Origin: an uncultured Hungatella sp.
Lineage (GTDB): Bacteria; Bacillota; Clostridia; Lachnospirales; Lachnospiraceae
Reading direction: 5' to 3'
Assembly: GCA_910585645.1 (NCBI GenBank)
Contig: CAJUFP010000002.1
Coordinates: 1-64,000 of the forward strand
Length of the DNA stretch: 64,000 nucleotides
Below, piece after piece: positions 1 through 7,835 of this stretch; within the stretch, counting starts at the first letter, position 1; each line of letters opens with the position of its first letter. The notes beneath the pieces are model-generated. The model was given only the letters and a program-made list of their open reading frames with translations. It searched no databases and had not been told where the DNA came from. Made by a program: the position numbers and the translations under genes.

Positions 1-166
1 AGCTCAAGTACATATGATAATATTTGCACAAATATTTCAAGGACAGACTACTAGTTTCCTTTTATGGTATCAGACTCCATTCCCACCCGCCGCAGCTCCG
101 CTGCCATGCGGTTGACTCCTTACACTTCTTTAGCTTCCTGCCTTCTAGTCAGAGGCTTTCGCTCTG

Positions 167-964
167 TCAGGACGCCTTCTCCTCAAACAATGTAAACTGG
201 CCGGACATATCTTTTTTGCCTTTCTGTCCGCTTTTGTTTCTCTTGGCCGCCTTCTGCTCCTTCTGCAAAACAGCCCTCCGGTACTTTGCCAGTTCTGCCA
301 AAATCCCTTCCTGCCGTATCTCCTGCTTCATAAGAAGATACTGGTTCCGGCTGATCGCCTCCTCCAAGACCTTCCCATGTTCAAAAAACACCGCAGCCTT
401 CTCCGTCTCCTTACTCTTAACTTTCTGCCCATTCATATAGGACTCCAGCCAGAGATAATCCGGTGAATTCCGGTACTGGTACAACGCCCTCTCTGCACCC
501 TTTACCAAACTGTCCGTATCCGCCATATAATCTTTAGCAATCTCCGGCGGCAGCGGGGAATAATAGCTTTCCGGAAACCGGGACTCTTCAAGAGCCTCCT
601 CAATCCGTTCCACCAGCCCCTTTATGGCAAGGCGAAGACGGTTTAAATACACCCCGTCTGTCTCCTTCCCCTCCGGGCAGCCCCTGACGTACCACTCATT
701 CCAGCGGTCAAACAGCCCCTGAAGGCTCTCTCCCAGCTCCTTCTCCAGCTTCTGCGCTTCCTTCTCCGTCTTTCTCTCAGACTGCCCATGCCACAATCCG
801 CAGGACAATGTCTCCAAATCCTCATCGCCAGCCAGAAAGCCGCAGACATATCCGCTGCCCTGGCCGCTGCACCCATAGCGGTACCGCCCTTTCAGACGGC
901 CTTCCATCACCTCTTTCCTTTCTTTTTCCAGATTCCTGCAGGTCCTGCATGAATGTTTCTCCAC
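167..964 (-). CDS. Cys-rich N-terminal protein of unknown function
   Basis: About 265 residues. I place the start at a GTG (964) because AAGGAGG lies 11 bases upstream; a longer reading to a TTG at 1012 would overlap the preceding PAPS-reductase-like gene. The first 50 residues carry Cys pairs (CRTC, then GCSGQGSGYVC and a later SCGLWHG), a spacing suggestive of a structural metal site. The remainder is charged and helical, ending in a Lys-rich stretch and FTLFEEKAS. No catalytic family is recognised. It is the last gene of the operon that begins near 4 kb and starts just after or inside the end of the PP-loop gene, so the two are probably translationally coupled and may work together. That partnership is an inference from position only. 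Confidence 0.7.
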   Translation of the reverse strand: MEKHSCRTCRNLEKERKEVMEGRLKGRYRYGCSGQGSGYVCGFLAGDEDLETLSCGLWHGQSERKTEKEAQKLEKELGESLQGLFDRWNEWYVRGCPEGKETDGVYLNRLRLAIKGLVERIEEALEESRFPESYYSPLPPEIAKDYMADTDSLVKGAERALYQYRNSPDYLWLESYMNGQKVKSKETEKAAVFFEHGKVLEEAISRNQYLLMKQEIRQEGILAELAKYRRAVLQKEQKAAKRNKSGQKGKKDMSGQFTLFEEKAS

Positions 965-983
965 AAAGATCGGTGCCTCCTTC

Positions 984-1871
984 CTATGCCGTTGTTCCGG
1001 CCTTATCTCCAAACTCTAACTCTATTTGTCCGTCAATCTGTCTCTCCCTTTTCCCATTTCCATACATCCACCACCAAAACACGCTCTCCCCATCCTTCCA
1101 GCTTCCCCTGGGCTTGCCCGAAGCCCTGCGTGCCTCCACCATCCGGTCAAAGGCACGGATATAGGCTCTGGCATACTGGGGATAACGGGCAAATTCCCGT
1201 TCCCTATTTTTCGTGCTTGCAAGGGGACATCCCAGACAGCCAAGCCTTTGAAACCCCAGGTCATATAGGACGCAGTAAGGGAGACCATAGGTACGGATAA
1301 ACCGCCACACCTCCTCTTCTGTCCAGTCGATAATGGGATTCAGCACACGTTTTCCCTTCAGGGCGCAGGTTTCCACCTGGCGGCGGGATTCTTCATTATC
1401 ACAATTCAGGTAAATGGGATCTTTAGAAGTCAGAATTTCCAGACTGGTTCGTTGTTTTCGTTTCCTGCTCTCCTGCCAGCGGACTCCGGTTACGGTAAAC
1501 GCTCCCTCACCCCCATGCTCCTTCAAGGCCTCACAACAATAGCGTGCCCTTCTCAAAGGCGGGATCTGTTTCTTTACAATCAGCTCCCACATGGTAAGTT
1601 CCGGCTTTTCTATCTGCACCTTAGGGTACTCCCTTCGGATAAACCGGACTACTTCCGGCGGGTCCACGGTTGTCAAATGGTAGTGGGCTGTAAATCTTAC
1701 TCCGGCCATCTTTGCCAGCCAATAGATTACCACGCTGTCCTTTCCTCCGCTGAATGCCAGGTAATATCCCTCCGGCCGGTATCCCAGCGCTGTCTTCTCA
1801 AACATCTGGAATAGGCTTATGGCCCTGGCAGTCTTTTTTGGCAGTTCATTTATGAATGTATATTGTTCCAT
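984..1871 (-). CDS. PAPS reductase family PP-loop protein
   Basis: 295 residues from the ATG at 1871, which follows GGACGGGAGAG; an upstream in-frame extension to 2039 lacks a site and crosses hairpin-rich DNA. Residues 41-46 read SGGKDS, the PP-loop of the adenine nucleotide alpha-hydrolase fold, followed by a typical PAPS-reductase layout with RYCCEALK, TGVRWQESRKR and a C-terminal GCLGCPLAS Cys motif. Family members activate or reduce sulfur-containing nucleotides; many mobile-element copies (for example DndC-type and phage CysH-like proteins) act elsewhere, in DNA or tRNA modification. No DndB/D/E partner is visible here, so a phosphorothioation role is not supported. The Cys-rich protein immediately downstream is the best candidate partner. 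Confidence 0.85.
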   Translation of the reverse strand: MEQYTFINELPKKTARAISLFQMFEKTALGYRPEGYYLAFSGGKDSVVIYWLAKMAGVRFTAHYHLTTVDPPEVVRFIRREYPKVQIEKPELTMWELIVKKQIPPLRRARYCCEALKEHGGEGAFTVTGVRWQESRKRKQRTSLEILTSKDPIYLNCDNEESRRQVETCALKGKRVLNPIIDWTEEEVWRFIRTYGLPYCVLYDLGFQRLGCLGCPLASTKNREREFARYPQYARAYIRAFDRMVEARRASGKPRGSWKDGESVFWWWMYGNGKRERQIDGQIELEFGDKAGTTA

Positions 1872-2115
1872 TCTCTCCCGTCCTTTGCAAAATAGATTCT
1901 GCTCTTGACGGAAAAGCCATACTTTGACGTGGGGCGCCTGTCGCAGCCCGCCCGCCTCGTAGGGGCATGCATTATGGTATGCCCTATGGGTATACTTCCT
2001 TCGGTGTGTCTTTTTACGCCCCTTACCATTCTTTTTCAAGGCCAGGGCTCACAGTAGCCCTGCCTCTAAGGGACAACCCGGAGTTTTCCCCGGGAAATGA
2101 GGGAATGAAACCTTT
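1872..2115 (-). other. Hairpin-rich intergenic spacer
   Basis: Roughly 240 bases between two minus-strand genes with no convincing reading frame. It contains several GC-rich inverted repeats: a GGCATGC/GGTATGCC-type stem near 1960-1985, a GGGCT/AGCCC stem near 2042-2065 and a CCCGG/CCGGG stem near 2078-2095. None is followed by a clear T-run on the minus strand, so they are not obvious terminators. They could be mRNA structures tuning the downstream PP-loop gene. Confidence 0.4.
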
Positions 2116-2484
2116 CTAAATCTCAAACCGGATATTCGCAAAGGCCAATGGCTTGATCTCCAGAATGGTCACGTTGGAAATCATCCGGTACGGCCGTTTT
2201 GCGTTGTGATTCTCCACCCAGTTACTCATCTGCATTTCAATCTCTATGTATGCCTCCTCATGGTCCGGGTTCAGCAGCGCGTATTTCTTCGCTGTCCTCC
2301 CATTTCCCCTTATGGTCATGTAGGAATAGGAGACCTCATAAAGCGTGGCCCGGATTCCCCCGGAGAGGAACTGGGACGGGTGGAGCTTTTTTATAAACTC
2401 CCGGTACTCCTCTGTGGCCGGCAGCGTTCCTCCAATCCCGATCTCCTGAAAACAGGGTAAATCCGCGTATTTATGGATATGCAC
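2116..2484 (-). CDS. Hypothetical protein, 122 residues
   Basis: Starts at GTG 2484 with GGAG seven bases upstream, 21 bases after the stop of the DUF5688 gene. No known family recognised. The sequence is mostly beta-like with a central RATLYEVSYSYMTIRGNGR segment and no signal peptide, membrane segment or obvious catalytic motif. Position inside the operon led by the small HTH gene is the only clue to its role. Confidence 0.65.
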   Translation of the reverse strand: MHIHKYADLPCFQEIGIGGTLPATEEYREFIKKLHPSQFLSGGIRATLYEVSYSYMTIRGNGRTAKKYALLNPDHEEAYIEIEMQMSNWVENHNAKRPYRMISNVTILEIKPLAFANIRFEI

Positions 2485-2505
2485 GGCTGCTCCTTTCCTG
2501 ATAAG

Positions 2506-3447
2506 CTACGCCATTACAATCTGGTCGTTTTCGTAGTCATAGCGGTAAACGTGGTCGGAAAGCACCTTCCCCGGTTCCAATACCGACTGATTGATACCAC
2601 GGACCATTTCTGTCAGTTCATTCAGCTTATTCTCATCGCTGAGAGGCATTAAAAGGACCTCATCCACACTGCTTGGAAGAATCACTAAGTCTTTTCCGCA
2701 CTTTGCGGCACATTCCTTTAACACCCCAGGATACAGCAAGACAGAAGCCCCATTTCTGGCCTGATGATTGGTCAGACAGTACAAGGTTCCATCTCTCATT
2801 TTCTCCACAGGCGGCAGTATATCCTGAATCTCCGGTGTCATTTCTTCAACCATTACCAACAGGAATGCCGCCATCTGATCCATTTCGGAAAATCTGGCCG
2901 GCATTGTTTCAGGAGCGTTCCTTAATGCCTGCTGGTATAACTCCTGCGCTGTCACCTTCCATGTCTCCCTTAGAAACTCATTGACCGGAACCCCTGTCTC
3001 CATTCCGTCCCTTTCTTCCAGCCTCACATAAAAGGTAATGGAAAGGTCAAGAAAGGGGATATTGGGTCTGTCAAGAAGGAGTTCCTGGTTCAAACCGGTG
3101 TTGACCAGCTTAAACAGGAGTTTGTCTTTGCAGAAATCGTAATCCATGACCTGCGCTGCCCGTGTTTCCCCATAGTTCTCCACAAAATCGGAAAAACAGA
3201 ACAGCCTTACAATTCCCTCAGCCATTTCTTCCAGAAAATCTTCCGATTCCTTTTCCGATATCTGGTTATAGAATCCATTCAGCAGCGCTGCCGGGGCAGT
3301 GCCGCTGTGGCTTTCCTTTTTTACAGCCAGCCTGATTACCTCTGTCCCGTTGTTTCCCAGGCTTCGCTCCAGGTCCACCTCATAATGGTTCCCTGCCTTT
3401 TCCTGAACCCTGATCTTCATTTCCTCTGCAAATGTCTCCAGTGTCAT
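2506..3447 (-). CDS. DUF5688 family protein (copy 1)
   Basis: 313 residues. It resembles the second DUF5688-type protein at 23466-24413 in length and architecture: an N-terminal region ending in a helical EEMAEGIVRLF-like segment, a middle section with LLLDRPNIPFLDLSITFYV, and a C-terminal part with LTNHQARNGASVLLYPGV, LVILPSSVDEVLLMP and a closing YRYDYENDQIV (the second copy has TNQYGFYGASAILYDG, LVIPSSINEVMIVP and VYFYDHKEGKLCIA). The family is common in Clostridia mobile elements and has no established function. The start overlaps the stop of the HTH gene by four bases (ATGA), so expression is coupled. Both copies sit at or near the front of an operon behind the same kind of attenuated leader, which is the most useful hint to their function. 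Confidence 0.8.
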   Translation of the reverse strand: MTLETFAEEMKIRVQEKAGNHYEVDLERSLGNNGTEVIRLAVKKESHSGTAPAALLNGFYNQISEKESEDFLEEMAEGIVRLFCFSDFVENYGETRAAQVMDYDFCKDKLLFKLVNTGLNQELLLDRPNIPFLDLSITFYVRLEERDGMETGVPVNEFLRETWKVTAQELYQQALRNAPETMPARFSEMDQMAAFLLVMVEEMTPEIQDILPPVEKMRDGTLYCLTNHQARNGASVLLYPGVLKECAAKCGKDLVILPSSVDEVLLMPLSDENKLNELTEMVRGINQSVLEPGKVLSDHVYRYDYENDQIVMA

Positions 3448-3731
3448 GATTCACATTTCCTCCTTCGCTTTTTTAGATTTCTTTTTACGGTCGAACTGTC
3501 ACAGCCAAGAATGTCGGAAATCTCCTCTAAGCTGTATCCTTTTTTCTTTAACACATGAATTCTTTGGTTTCTTTCTGCTCTCCCTGGTACTGTCGTCTGG
3601 TCTGGCGGCCTGCCTCTTGGTAAAGGGCGGCCCCGGCTCTGTTGCCCTGGGCCATTGTCATAGAGCCTTCGGGCTGTACTGGCGCCGACACCGTTTAAAA
3701 TAGCGATAATCAGGCAGAAACAGCCGTCCAT
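3444..3731 (-). CDS. Small helix-turn-helix protein
   Basis: About 95 residues from an ATG at 3731. The open frame extends upstream to 4022, but that part overlaps the promoter and leader terminator of this operon and is unlikely to be translated. The C-terminal half has a clear HTH of the resolvase/IS30 type: ILKKKGYSLEEISDILG-like helices followed by CDSSTVKRNLKKRRRK. (The sequence actually begins IHVLKKKGYS.) The N-terminal part has a short hydrophobic patch and an Arg/Pro-rich linker. It is probably a DNA-binding regulator of the element. The exact start is uncertain because no strong ribosome site precedes 3731. Confidence 0.55.
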   Translation of the reverse strand: MDGCFCLIIAILNGVGASTARRLYDNGPGQQSRGRPLPRGRPPDQTTVPGRAERNQRIHVLKKKGYSLEEISDILGCDSSTVKRNLKKRRRKCES

Positions 3732-4027
3732 GTCGTATACTCTGGTCCCTGAATTCTTTTCATTGGTCTTTTTTGTCTCCTCCTTTCCGGCGGGTTTTGC
3801 GCACAAAAAAGAGACATCGTTCCATTTTTTGTATGGGATGTCTCTCTGATATGCAGCAAAATAGCCGCTATTGTTTGGTTTTCTTGAATGTTTATCAGAC
3901 AGAAACAAACGTGTCTCTGGCTGAAATGTAGTGTCCGGGCTTAAGGAATCCTCCCTGCCCTGCGCTTCTGGCGTTTGGACCAGAACAAAAAGTGTGTGCG
4001 GTCTTTGGACTGCATAAATCAACTTTC
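3732..4027 (-). ncRNA. Attenuated leader RNA A
   Basis: Transcript region from the predicted start (about 4027) to the HTH gene. It opens with TTGATTT (4016-4022), then a box ending in a hairpin at 3966-3985 (TTCTGG paired with CCAGAA around a loop containing AAACG), and ends with an intrinsic terminator at 3804-3845 before the first gene. Leader B at 24.4-24.6 kb has the same order, and the hairpin carries a compensatory T-A to C-G change. This looks like a cis-acting antitermination or riboswitch-like element. Confidence 0.6.
3804..3845 (-). terminator. Leader terminator A
   Basis: On the minus strand AGAGACATC pairs with GATGTCTCT and runs into TTTTTTG. An inner CCAT/ATGG pairing extends the stem. 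It lies between the promoter and the first gene of the operon, so it can act as an attenuator. Leader B ends in the same T-run followed by GCGC-like bases. Confidence 0.75.
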
Positions 4028-4033
4028 ATGGTT

Positions 4034-4062
4034 ATTTTAGCACTATATGTTGTGGTTGTCAA
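4034..4062 (-). promoter_or_regulatory. Promoter A (TTGACA-17-TAAAAT)
   Basis: Minus strand: -35 TTGACA at 4057-4062, 17-base spacer, -10 TAAAAT at 4034-4039. The spacer holds CACAACATATAG, close to the CACAATATATAG repeat found in promoter B, so a shared operator is plausible. Confidence 0.75.
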
Positions 4063-4148
4063 TATTTTCTGGATATATATAGTGTTTTAAATAAAATAAC
4101 CTCTATCATCTTCCATAACACATTCAACAGAAAAATCCGTCCTATAAA

Positions 4149-4874
4149 CTACTCTCTTATTCCTGAATAGATTACTGCTTCATCAATTTTGTACATCAAC
4201 ATGCTTGCAAACATTAGGCGGCGCATAGCATCACCCTTCTCTATTTCAATGTTGGCATGTGCCTTTGGATTGCGAAGAGCCGACATTGCACCCGCAAGCA
4301 TTTCCATGAACCCTTTTTGAGTATTCGCACCTGATTCAGTAGTACGATCACCAAATTCAATCAATGGAGCATTCAAAGAAAATACTGTTTTCATTGCAGC
4401 GTCACCATCCGGCACTTTATCATCTGGCCGTTTCTTACGAAATAATTTCTTAACCCTATCATTGACTTCGATAAATGCGTCACATGCTGCATTTGCATAG
4501 CTTCCATCCACATATAGTTTCTTCGATACACGCTTAATATCTGGATGAATAAGACTCCACCAATCTTCTTGCATATTTGTATCCAGACTTTTTAATATAT
4601 CTAAAATTTCAATAATTTTTCCAAAAGCAAACGGATTAATAAGGATAACTCTGGTATTCCAATCTATATTCCTTTCATTAAAGAGCTTGTCCTTTGTTTC
4701 TATCAGTCGATAGCTAAATAACGGTTGTTCCTTTTCAATATCCTTTGCAATCCAAATAATTTCTTCATGAATTTTAACCATATCCGAATTAAATACCGGT
4801 GAATTTAACGCATCAGGACGATTCCCCAAATTCCGGAGCCAATTACAAAGTCTATCAATTCTATTTATATCCAT
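4149..4874 (-). CDS. HEPN-type protein, TIGR02391-like
   Basis: 241 residues, start at ATG 4874 after GAGGGGAT. The C-terminal domain has MSALRNPKAHAN; residues 201-206 (RNPKAH) match the R-x4-H catalytic signature of HEPN ribonucleases, and the overall pattern resembles the TIGR02391 (Ymh) family often found next to restriction and abortive-infection genes. The N-terminal 110 residues are helical and probably sense or bind the partner. It lies 90 bases downstream of the KAP NTPase on the same strand and is AT-rich like it. I infer a toxin-effector role in a two-gene defence system: NTPase as sensor, HEPN as RNase. Family assignment is from memory of the motif pattern. Confidence 0.7.
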   Translation of the reverse strand: MDINRIDRLCNWLRNLGNRPDALNSPVFNSDMVKIHEEIIWIAKDIEKEQPLFSYRLIETKDKLFNERNIDWNTRVILINPFAFGKIIEILDILKSLDTNMQEDWWSLIHPDIKRVSKKLYVDGSYANAACDAFIEVNDRVKKLFRKKRPDDKVPDGDAAMKTVFSLNAPLIEFGDRTTESGANTQKGFMEMLAGAMSALRNPKAHANIEIEKGDAMRRLMFASMLMYKIDEAVIYSGIRE

Positions 4875-4964
4875 TTTATCCCCTCTATTTCATAATATTT
4901 ATCTTCCGCAATCTACACACTCTTTCATAATCTCCTAAATTGTTACCATTACTGTTATTTCACT

Positions 4965-6971
4965 TTATGCTCTATAATTCTCCACTTTCCCAACATCCTT
5001 TCTAAGCACATTTTCTAGCGAAGCCTCAATCCTTCCTAATTGCATTCGCTTTGTTCTGCAAAAATCCTTCTGTTCAAGTCTTTCTATACAATTTAAAAAA
5101 CTTTGCAAATATTCTCTTTCTTTTTCTATTATTTCATTAATATAACCAGGTTTATAAATATCCAGAATACAGCTATGGAAATAATGCATATCTTTTGTGC
5201 TTGAATTTTCAATTTGATTTATTAACAACTCCATATCTATTTTAGATATAAATTCTTTATCTCTGAATATATTACTTCTATTCCTGTTCACATAATCATG
5301 AAGTTCTTCTCCCCAGCCATTACAATGCTTCATAATTTCATTTAACAATTCAGTTGTTTTATCTTTAAACATGCTATCCATTAAGGAATTCAATTCCTTT
5401 ATTATTTCTTCCTCCCGTTGATTCATTTTATCATCACCCTCAAAATAGTATCTTCCGCCAAAACTGATAGCATGATCTAATTGCTGTAAATTTGAACGCA
5501 TACTTTTTAAAAACTCTTCCATATAATCAGATGAAAATCCAATCTGTTCTAACCTTAAAAGCAGAAAAATCATTCTCTCATATTCACTAACCTCATATTT
5601 ATTTTCAGACAATTCTTTTAAAATTGTATCCAAATATTTTTCAATTTCTTCATCTTCGAGTAAGTACCAGGATCCTTCCAATTTATAAAATGATGTATCA
5701 TACTTGTTATTGATGTATTGTTCCTCATACATTTTTAACATTCTTTCAACCCGGCACAAATCCAAATTTTCATATAGAACAAAGTCATCTACGAACCTAA
5801 AGGCTAATGGTGTAGCCAAAAGATCGTTTTTACTAAATTTCATATTTCCATATTCCTGTCTTTTTTCCCACTTAGCTTTATAAGTTCCCGCTTTATGGCA
5901 TACACATATTTTAAAACAATTCCGAAGAATACTGCTAAAAAATTTCTCCTTCGCTTGATTATCTAATTGATATATAGCTTTATACAATACTTCTATTTTT
6001 GATAAAAATGTTCTTAAATTTTTGTGTTTAGATTCAGTCATGTACTGAACTAAAAATGATAAATCCGTTATCAATATATTCTTTAAATCAATATTAATGG
6101 AAGAACTGCGAATTAATGATTCAAAAATCTTCTCTAAATCCGGCGAATAATATAGCGTAGTTCCTATTAATTTTTCTCTCAACCTTTCATAAATTGCACT
6201 TTGACCAAATAAAACATTTGCCCTTTCCTCCAATTGTTCAATCGAAATAAGCGTTTCCTGATCATCCGGTTTCGATACAAGTAAAGCTGAGATGTCATTT
6301 TTTTCTGTATTTGATGTCTTTCCAAATTCAATCTTATCACCATTAGCTGCCAGAAGGTACTGGATCCCCTTTACTTCTTCGCTTACACTTCTTCCTATTT
6401 CAAGTTGATTTGCAACCAAAATAACTTTCATTTTCTCATGTTCTACAAAAGAATTAATATAACCTAATACTTCGTTTATCGGACAGTCACATCGTTCTAA
6501 ATCATCAAAAATCAATATACTATTCGTTATGGACAGAAAATTACTCATAACTTTGGAAAGTTCTTTACTATCTACCTCTATATCCTCAATAAATGGTTTA
6601 GCAATATCAAAAGCAATAGGTATCATTGACGATACAATACCCGCCCCGCCTCTTAAAAGTTTGCCTATCCTTCTATCCTTTTTTAAATATATTTCCATAT
6701 ATAATTGCTTTGATATATCATCTAAAGACTTTATACCATAAAGCGTAGTATATATTACATTCTTCTTTTTATATCCTTTAATTTTTTTTGCTTTCTTATC
6801 TTCATGTTCCTTTAATCTTTCTTCCAAAGTATGTGTTACAAAATATGTTTTTCCACATCCCCATTCCCCATCAATCATAACCGCATAATCATATAAATGT
6901 TCATCAACATATCTCTCTATTATCTCAATAATTGATTCATCTGTTAAATTGTTTGTCCCACTATCTACCAT
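4965..6971 (-). CDS. KAP-family P-loop NTPase
   Basis: 668 residues, start at ATG 6971 after GGGGAAG. Residues 35-42 (GEWGCGKT) form the Walker A motif, and ILIFDDLERC near 152-161 is Walker B in the KAP/STAND style. A hydrophobic stretch near residues 105-122 (GGAGIVSSMIPIAFDIA) fits the membrane-associated insertion of KAP NTPases between the Walker motifs. The rest is a long helical region without recognised domains. KAP NTPases are recurrent in anti-phage systems, where they are thought to act as switches. The gene lies between a PIN toxin pair upstream (46-base gap) and a HEPN gene downstream (90-base gap), forming a likely four-gene operon with much lower GC than the flanking backbone. 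Confidence 0.85.
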   Translation of the reverse strand: MVDSGTNNLTDESIIEIIERYVDEHLYDYAVMIDGEWGCGKTYFVTHTLEERLKEHEDKKAKKIKGYKKKNVIYTTLYGIKSLDDISKQLYMEIYLKKDRRIGKLLRGGAGIVSSMIPIAFDIAKPFIEDIEVDSKELSKVMSNFLSITNSILIFDDLERCDCPINEVLGYINSFVEHEKMKVILVANQLEIGRSVSEEVKGIQYLLAANGDKIEFGKTSNTEKNDISALLVSKPDDQETLISIEQLEERANVLFGQSAIYERLREKLIGTTLYYSPDLEKIFESLIRSSSINIDLKNILITDLSFLVQYMTESKHKNLRTFLSKIEVLYKAIYQLDNQAKEKFFSSILRNCFKICVCHKAGTYKAKWEKRQEYGNMKFSKNDLLATPLAFRFVDDFVLYENLDLCRVERMLKMYEEQYINNKYDTSFYKLEGSWYLLEDEEIEKYLDTILKELSENKYEVSEYERMIFLLLRLEQIGFSSDYMEEFLKSMRSNLQQLDHAISFGGRYYFEGDDKMNQREEEIIKELNSLMDSMFKDKTTELLNEIMKHCNGWGEELHDYVNRNRSNIFRDKEFISKIDMELLINQIENSSTKDMHYFHSCILDIYKPGYINEIIEKEREYLQSFLNCIERLEQKDFCRTKRMQLGRIEASLENVLRKDVGKVENYRA

Positions 6972-7017
6972 TTCTTCCCCGCTATTTATTTATATATTTT
7001 TTATTTAGAATGATTAA

Positions 7018-7446
7018 TCACTCTATCTCCTTCTGATGAAAAAATTCTAAAAATTCACCCGGCTGATATATCTCAATCAATGACTTTTCATAGTCTTTTA
7101 CATTCCTGGTAACAATACAATCCATTCCGCAGCGAAGCGCAGTTTCGACCATAACCGCGTCCTCAAAATCAGTCATTCCTGAAGAAATTGCTTTCCGGCA
7201 ATCAATCCCTGCCGTGTCTAACAGCTCAAACAGCATATACAGTCCACTCAATACCTTCCGTGTTTCCTTATCACTGTGGAGATATTTATGAGTTAAATAA
7301 TAAATATCCGTAGAGGCCTTTGCTGTGATAAATCCCTCAAACTGTCTGTTAGCAGCAAGAAGAAAGATTTCCTGTGCATTGTCCTTAAACGGAAGACGGG
7401 ACTGCAGTGCATCTATAATAATACAGGTATCAATCAAAGCCCTCAT
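7018..7446 (-). CDS. PIN-domain ribonuclease toxin
   Basis: 142 residues. N-terminal MRALIDTCIIIDALQSR gives the first acidic residues of the PIN site (D6, D12), with further acids in TDFEDAVMVETALR and a final ARNVKDY-like segment (TRNVKDY), matching the VapC/PIN toxin layout. Such toxins cleave RNA and are neutralised by the neighbouring antitoxin. Its ATG overlaps the antitoxin stop by four bases (ATGA). Confidence 0.85.
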   Translation of the reverse strand: MRALIDTCIIIDALQSRLPFKDNAQEIFLLAANRQFEGFITAKASTDIYYLTHKYLHSDKETRKVLSGLYMLFELLDTAGIDCRKAISSGMTDFEDAVMVETALRCGMDCIVTRNVKDYEKSLIEIYQPGEFLEFFHQKEIE

Positions 7447-7658
7447 ATTTTCCCCAGCCTTTCCTCACGGGCTTCCTCTAATGTCATTTCATCAGGAATA
7501 ATCCCAAATAAGGATTTCGCCACATCCACACGGTCCTGGTAAGGATTAGAAAGTTTCGCAACTATTTTCCCATTCCGTGTAATATAAATATCTTCTTTTT
7601 CTGCCATAAGAAGATACTTTCCCAAATTCATCTTTAATTCTGTTGCTGTGATAGACAC
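7443..7658 (-). CDS. Phd/RelB-type antitoxin
   Basis: 71 residues, starting at GTG 7658 after a strong GGAGGTGAT site. The N-terminal TATELKMNLGKYLLMAEKE with ITRNGKIVAKL is the usual Phd/YefM fold; the C-terminal LTLEEAREERL-like tail (EMTLEEAREERLGKI) would wrap the toxin. It forms a type II pair with the PIN toxin and probably represses the palindrome in its own promoter. Confidence 0.85.
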   Translation of the reverse strand: MSITATELKMNLGKYLLMAEKEDIYITRNGKIVAKLSNPYQDRVDVAKSLFGIIPDEMTLEEAREERLGKI

Positions 7659-7690
7659 AAAATCACCTCCAATTCTATCTGCCTATTATA

Positions 7691-7719
7691 ATTATACACA
7701 TATCGAACGATAATATCAA
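7691..7719 (-). promoter_or_regulatory. Promoter of PIN toxin-antitoxin operon with operator palindrome
   Basis: Minus strand TTGATA (7714-7719), 17-base spacer, TATAAT (7691-7696). The spacer contains the palindrome TATCGTTCGATA (7701-7712), well placed for autoregulation by the antitoxin. It may also drive the KAP and HEPN genes downstream, since no terminator is seen between them. Confidence 0.8.
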
Positions 7720-7745
7720 CAAAATCGTGCGACTTTTTGTCAATA

Positions 7746-7783
7746 CCAAAAAACCTCCCCCGAATTTCCAAATCCAGGAGAGG
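7746..7783 (-). terminator. Terminator of the replication operon
   Basis: Minus strand GCCTCTCC pairs with GGGGGAGG and is followed by TTTTTTGG. It lies about 50 bases after the last gene of the long operon (stop at 7836). Confidence 0.8.
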
Positions 7784-7835
7784 CTTTCCATTCAAATCAC
7801 CTTACTTTTCTCAATCCATCCCTTGTTTCCTTTCC

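Noticed and set aside
1..166. Left edge as an element end
   Set aside because: No tRNA, integrase or direct repeat is seen, and the last gene of operon A just precedes it. Nothing supports an attachment site.
984..1871. DNA phosphorothioation (Dnd/Ssp) locus
   Set aside because: Only the PP-loop enzyme is present; no DndB, DndD, DndE or cysteine desulfurase neighbours are seen.
3732..4022. N-terminal extension of the HTH gene to 4022
   Set aside because: It would overlap the -10 box region and the leader terminator. The predicted transcript start is near 4027, which leaves no room for a ribosome site.
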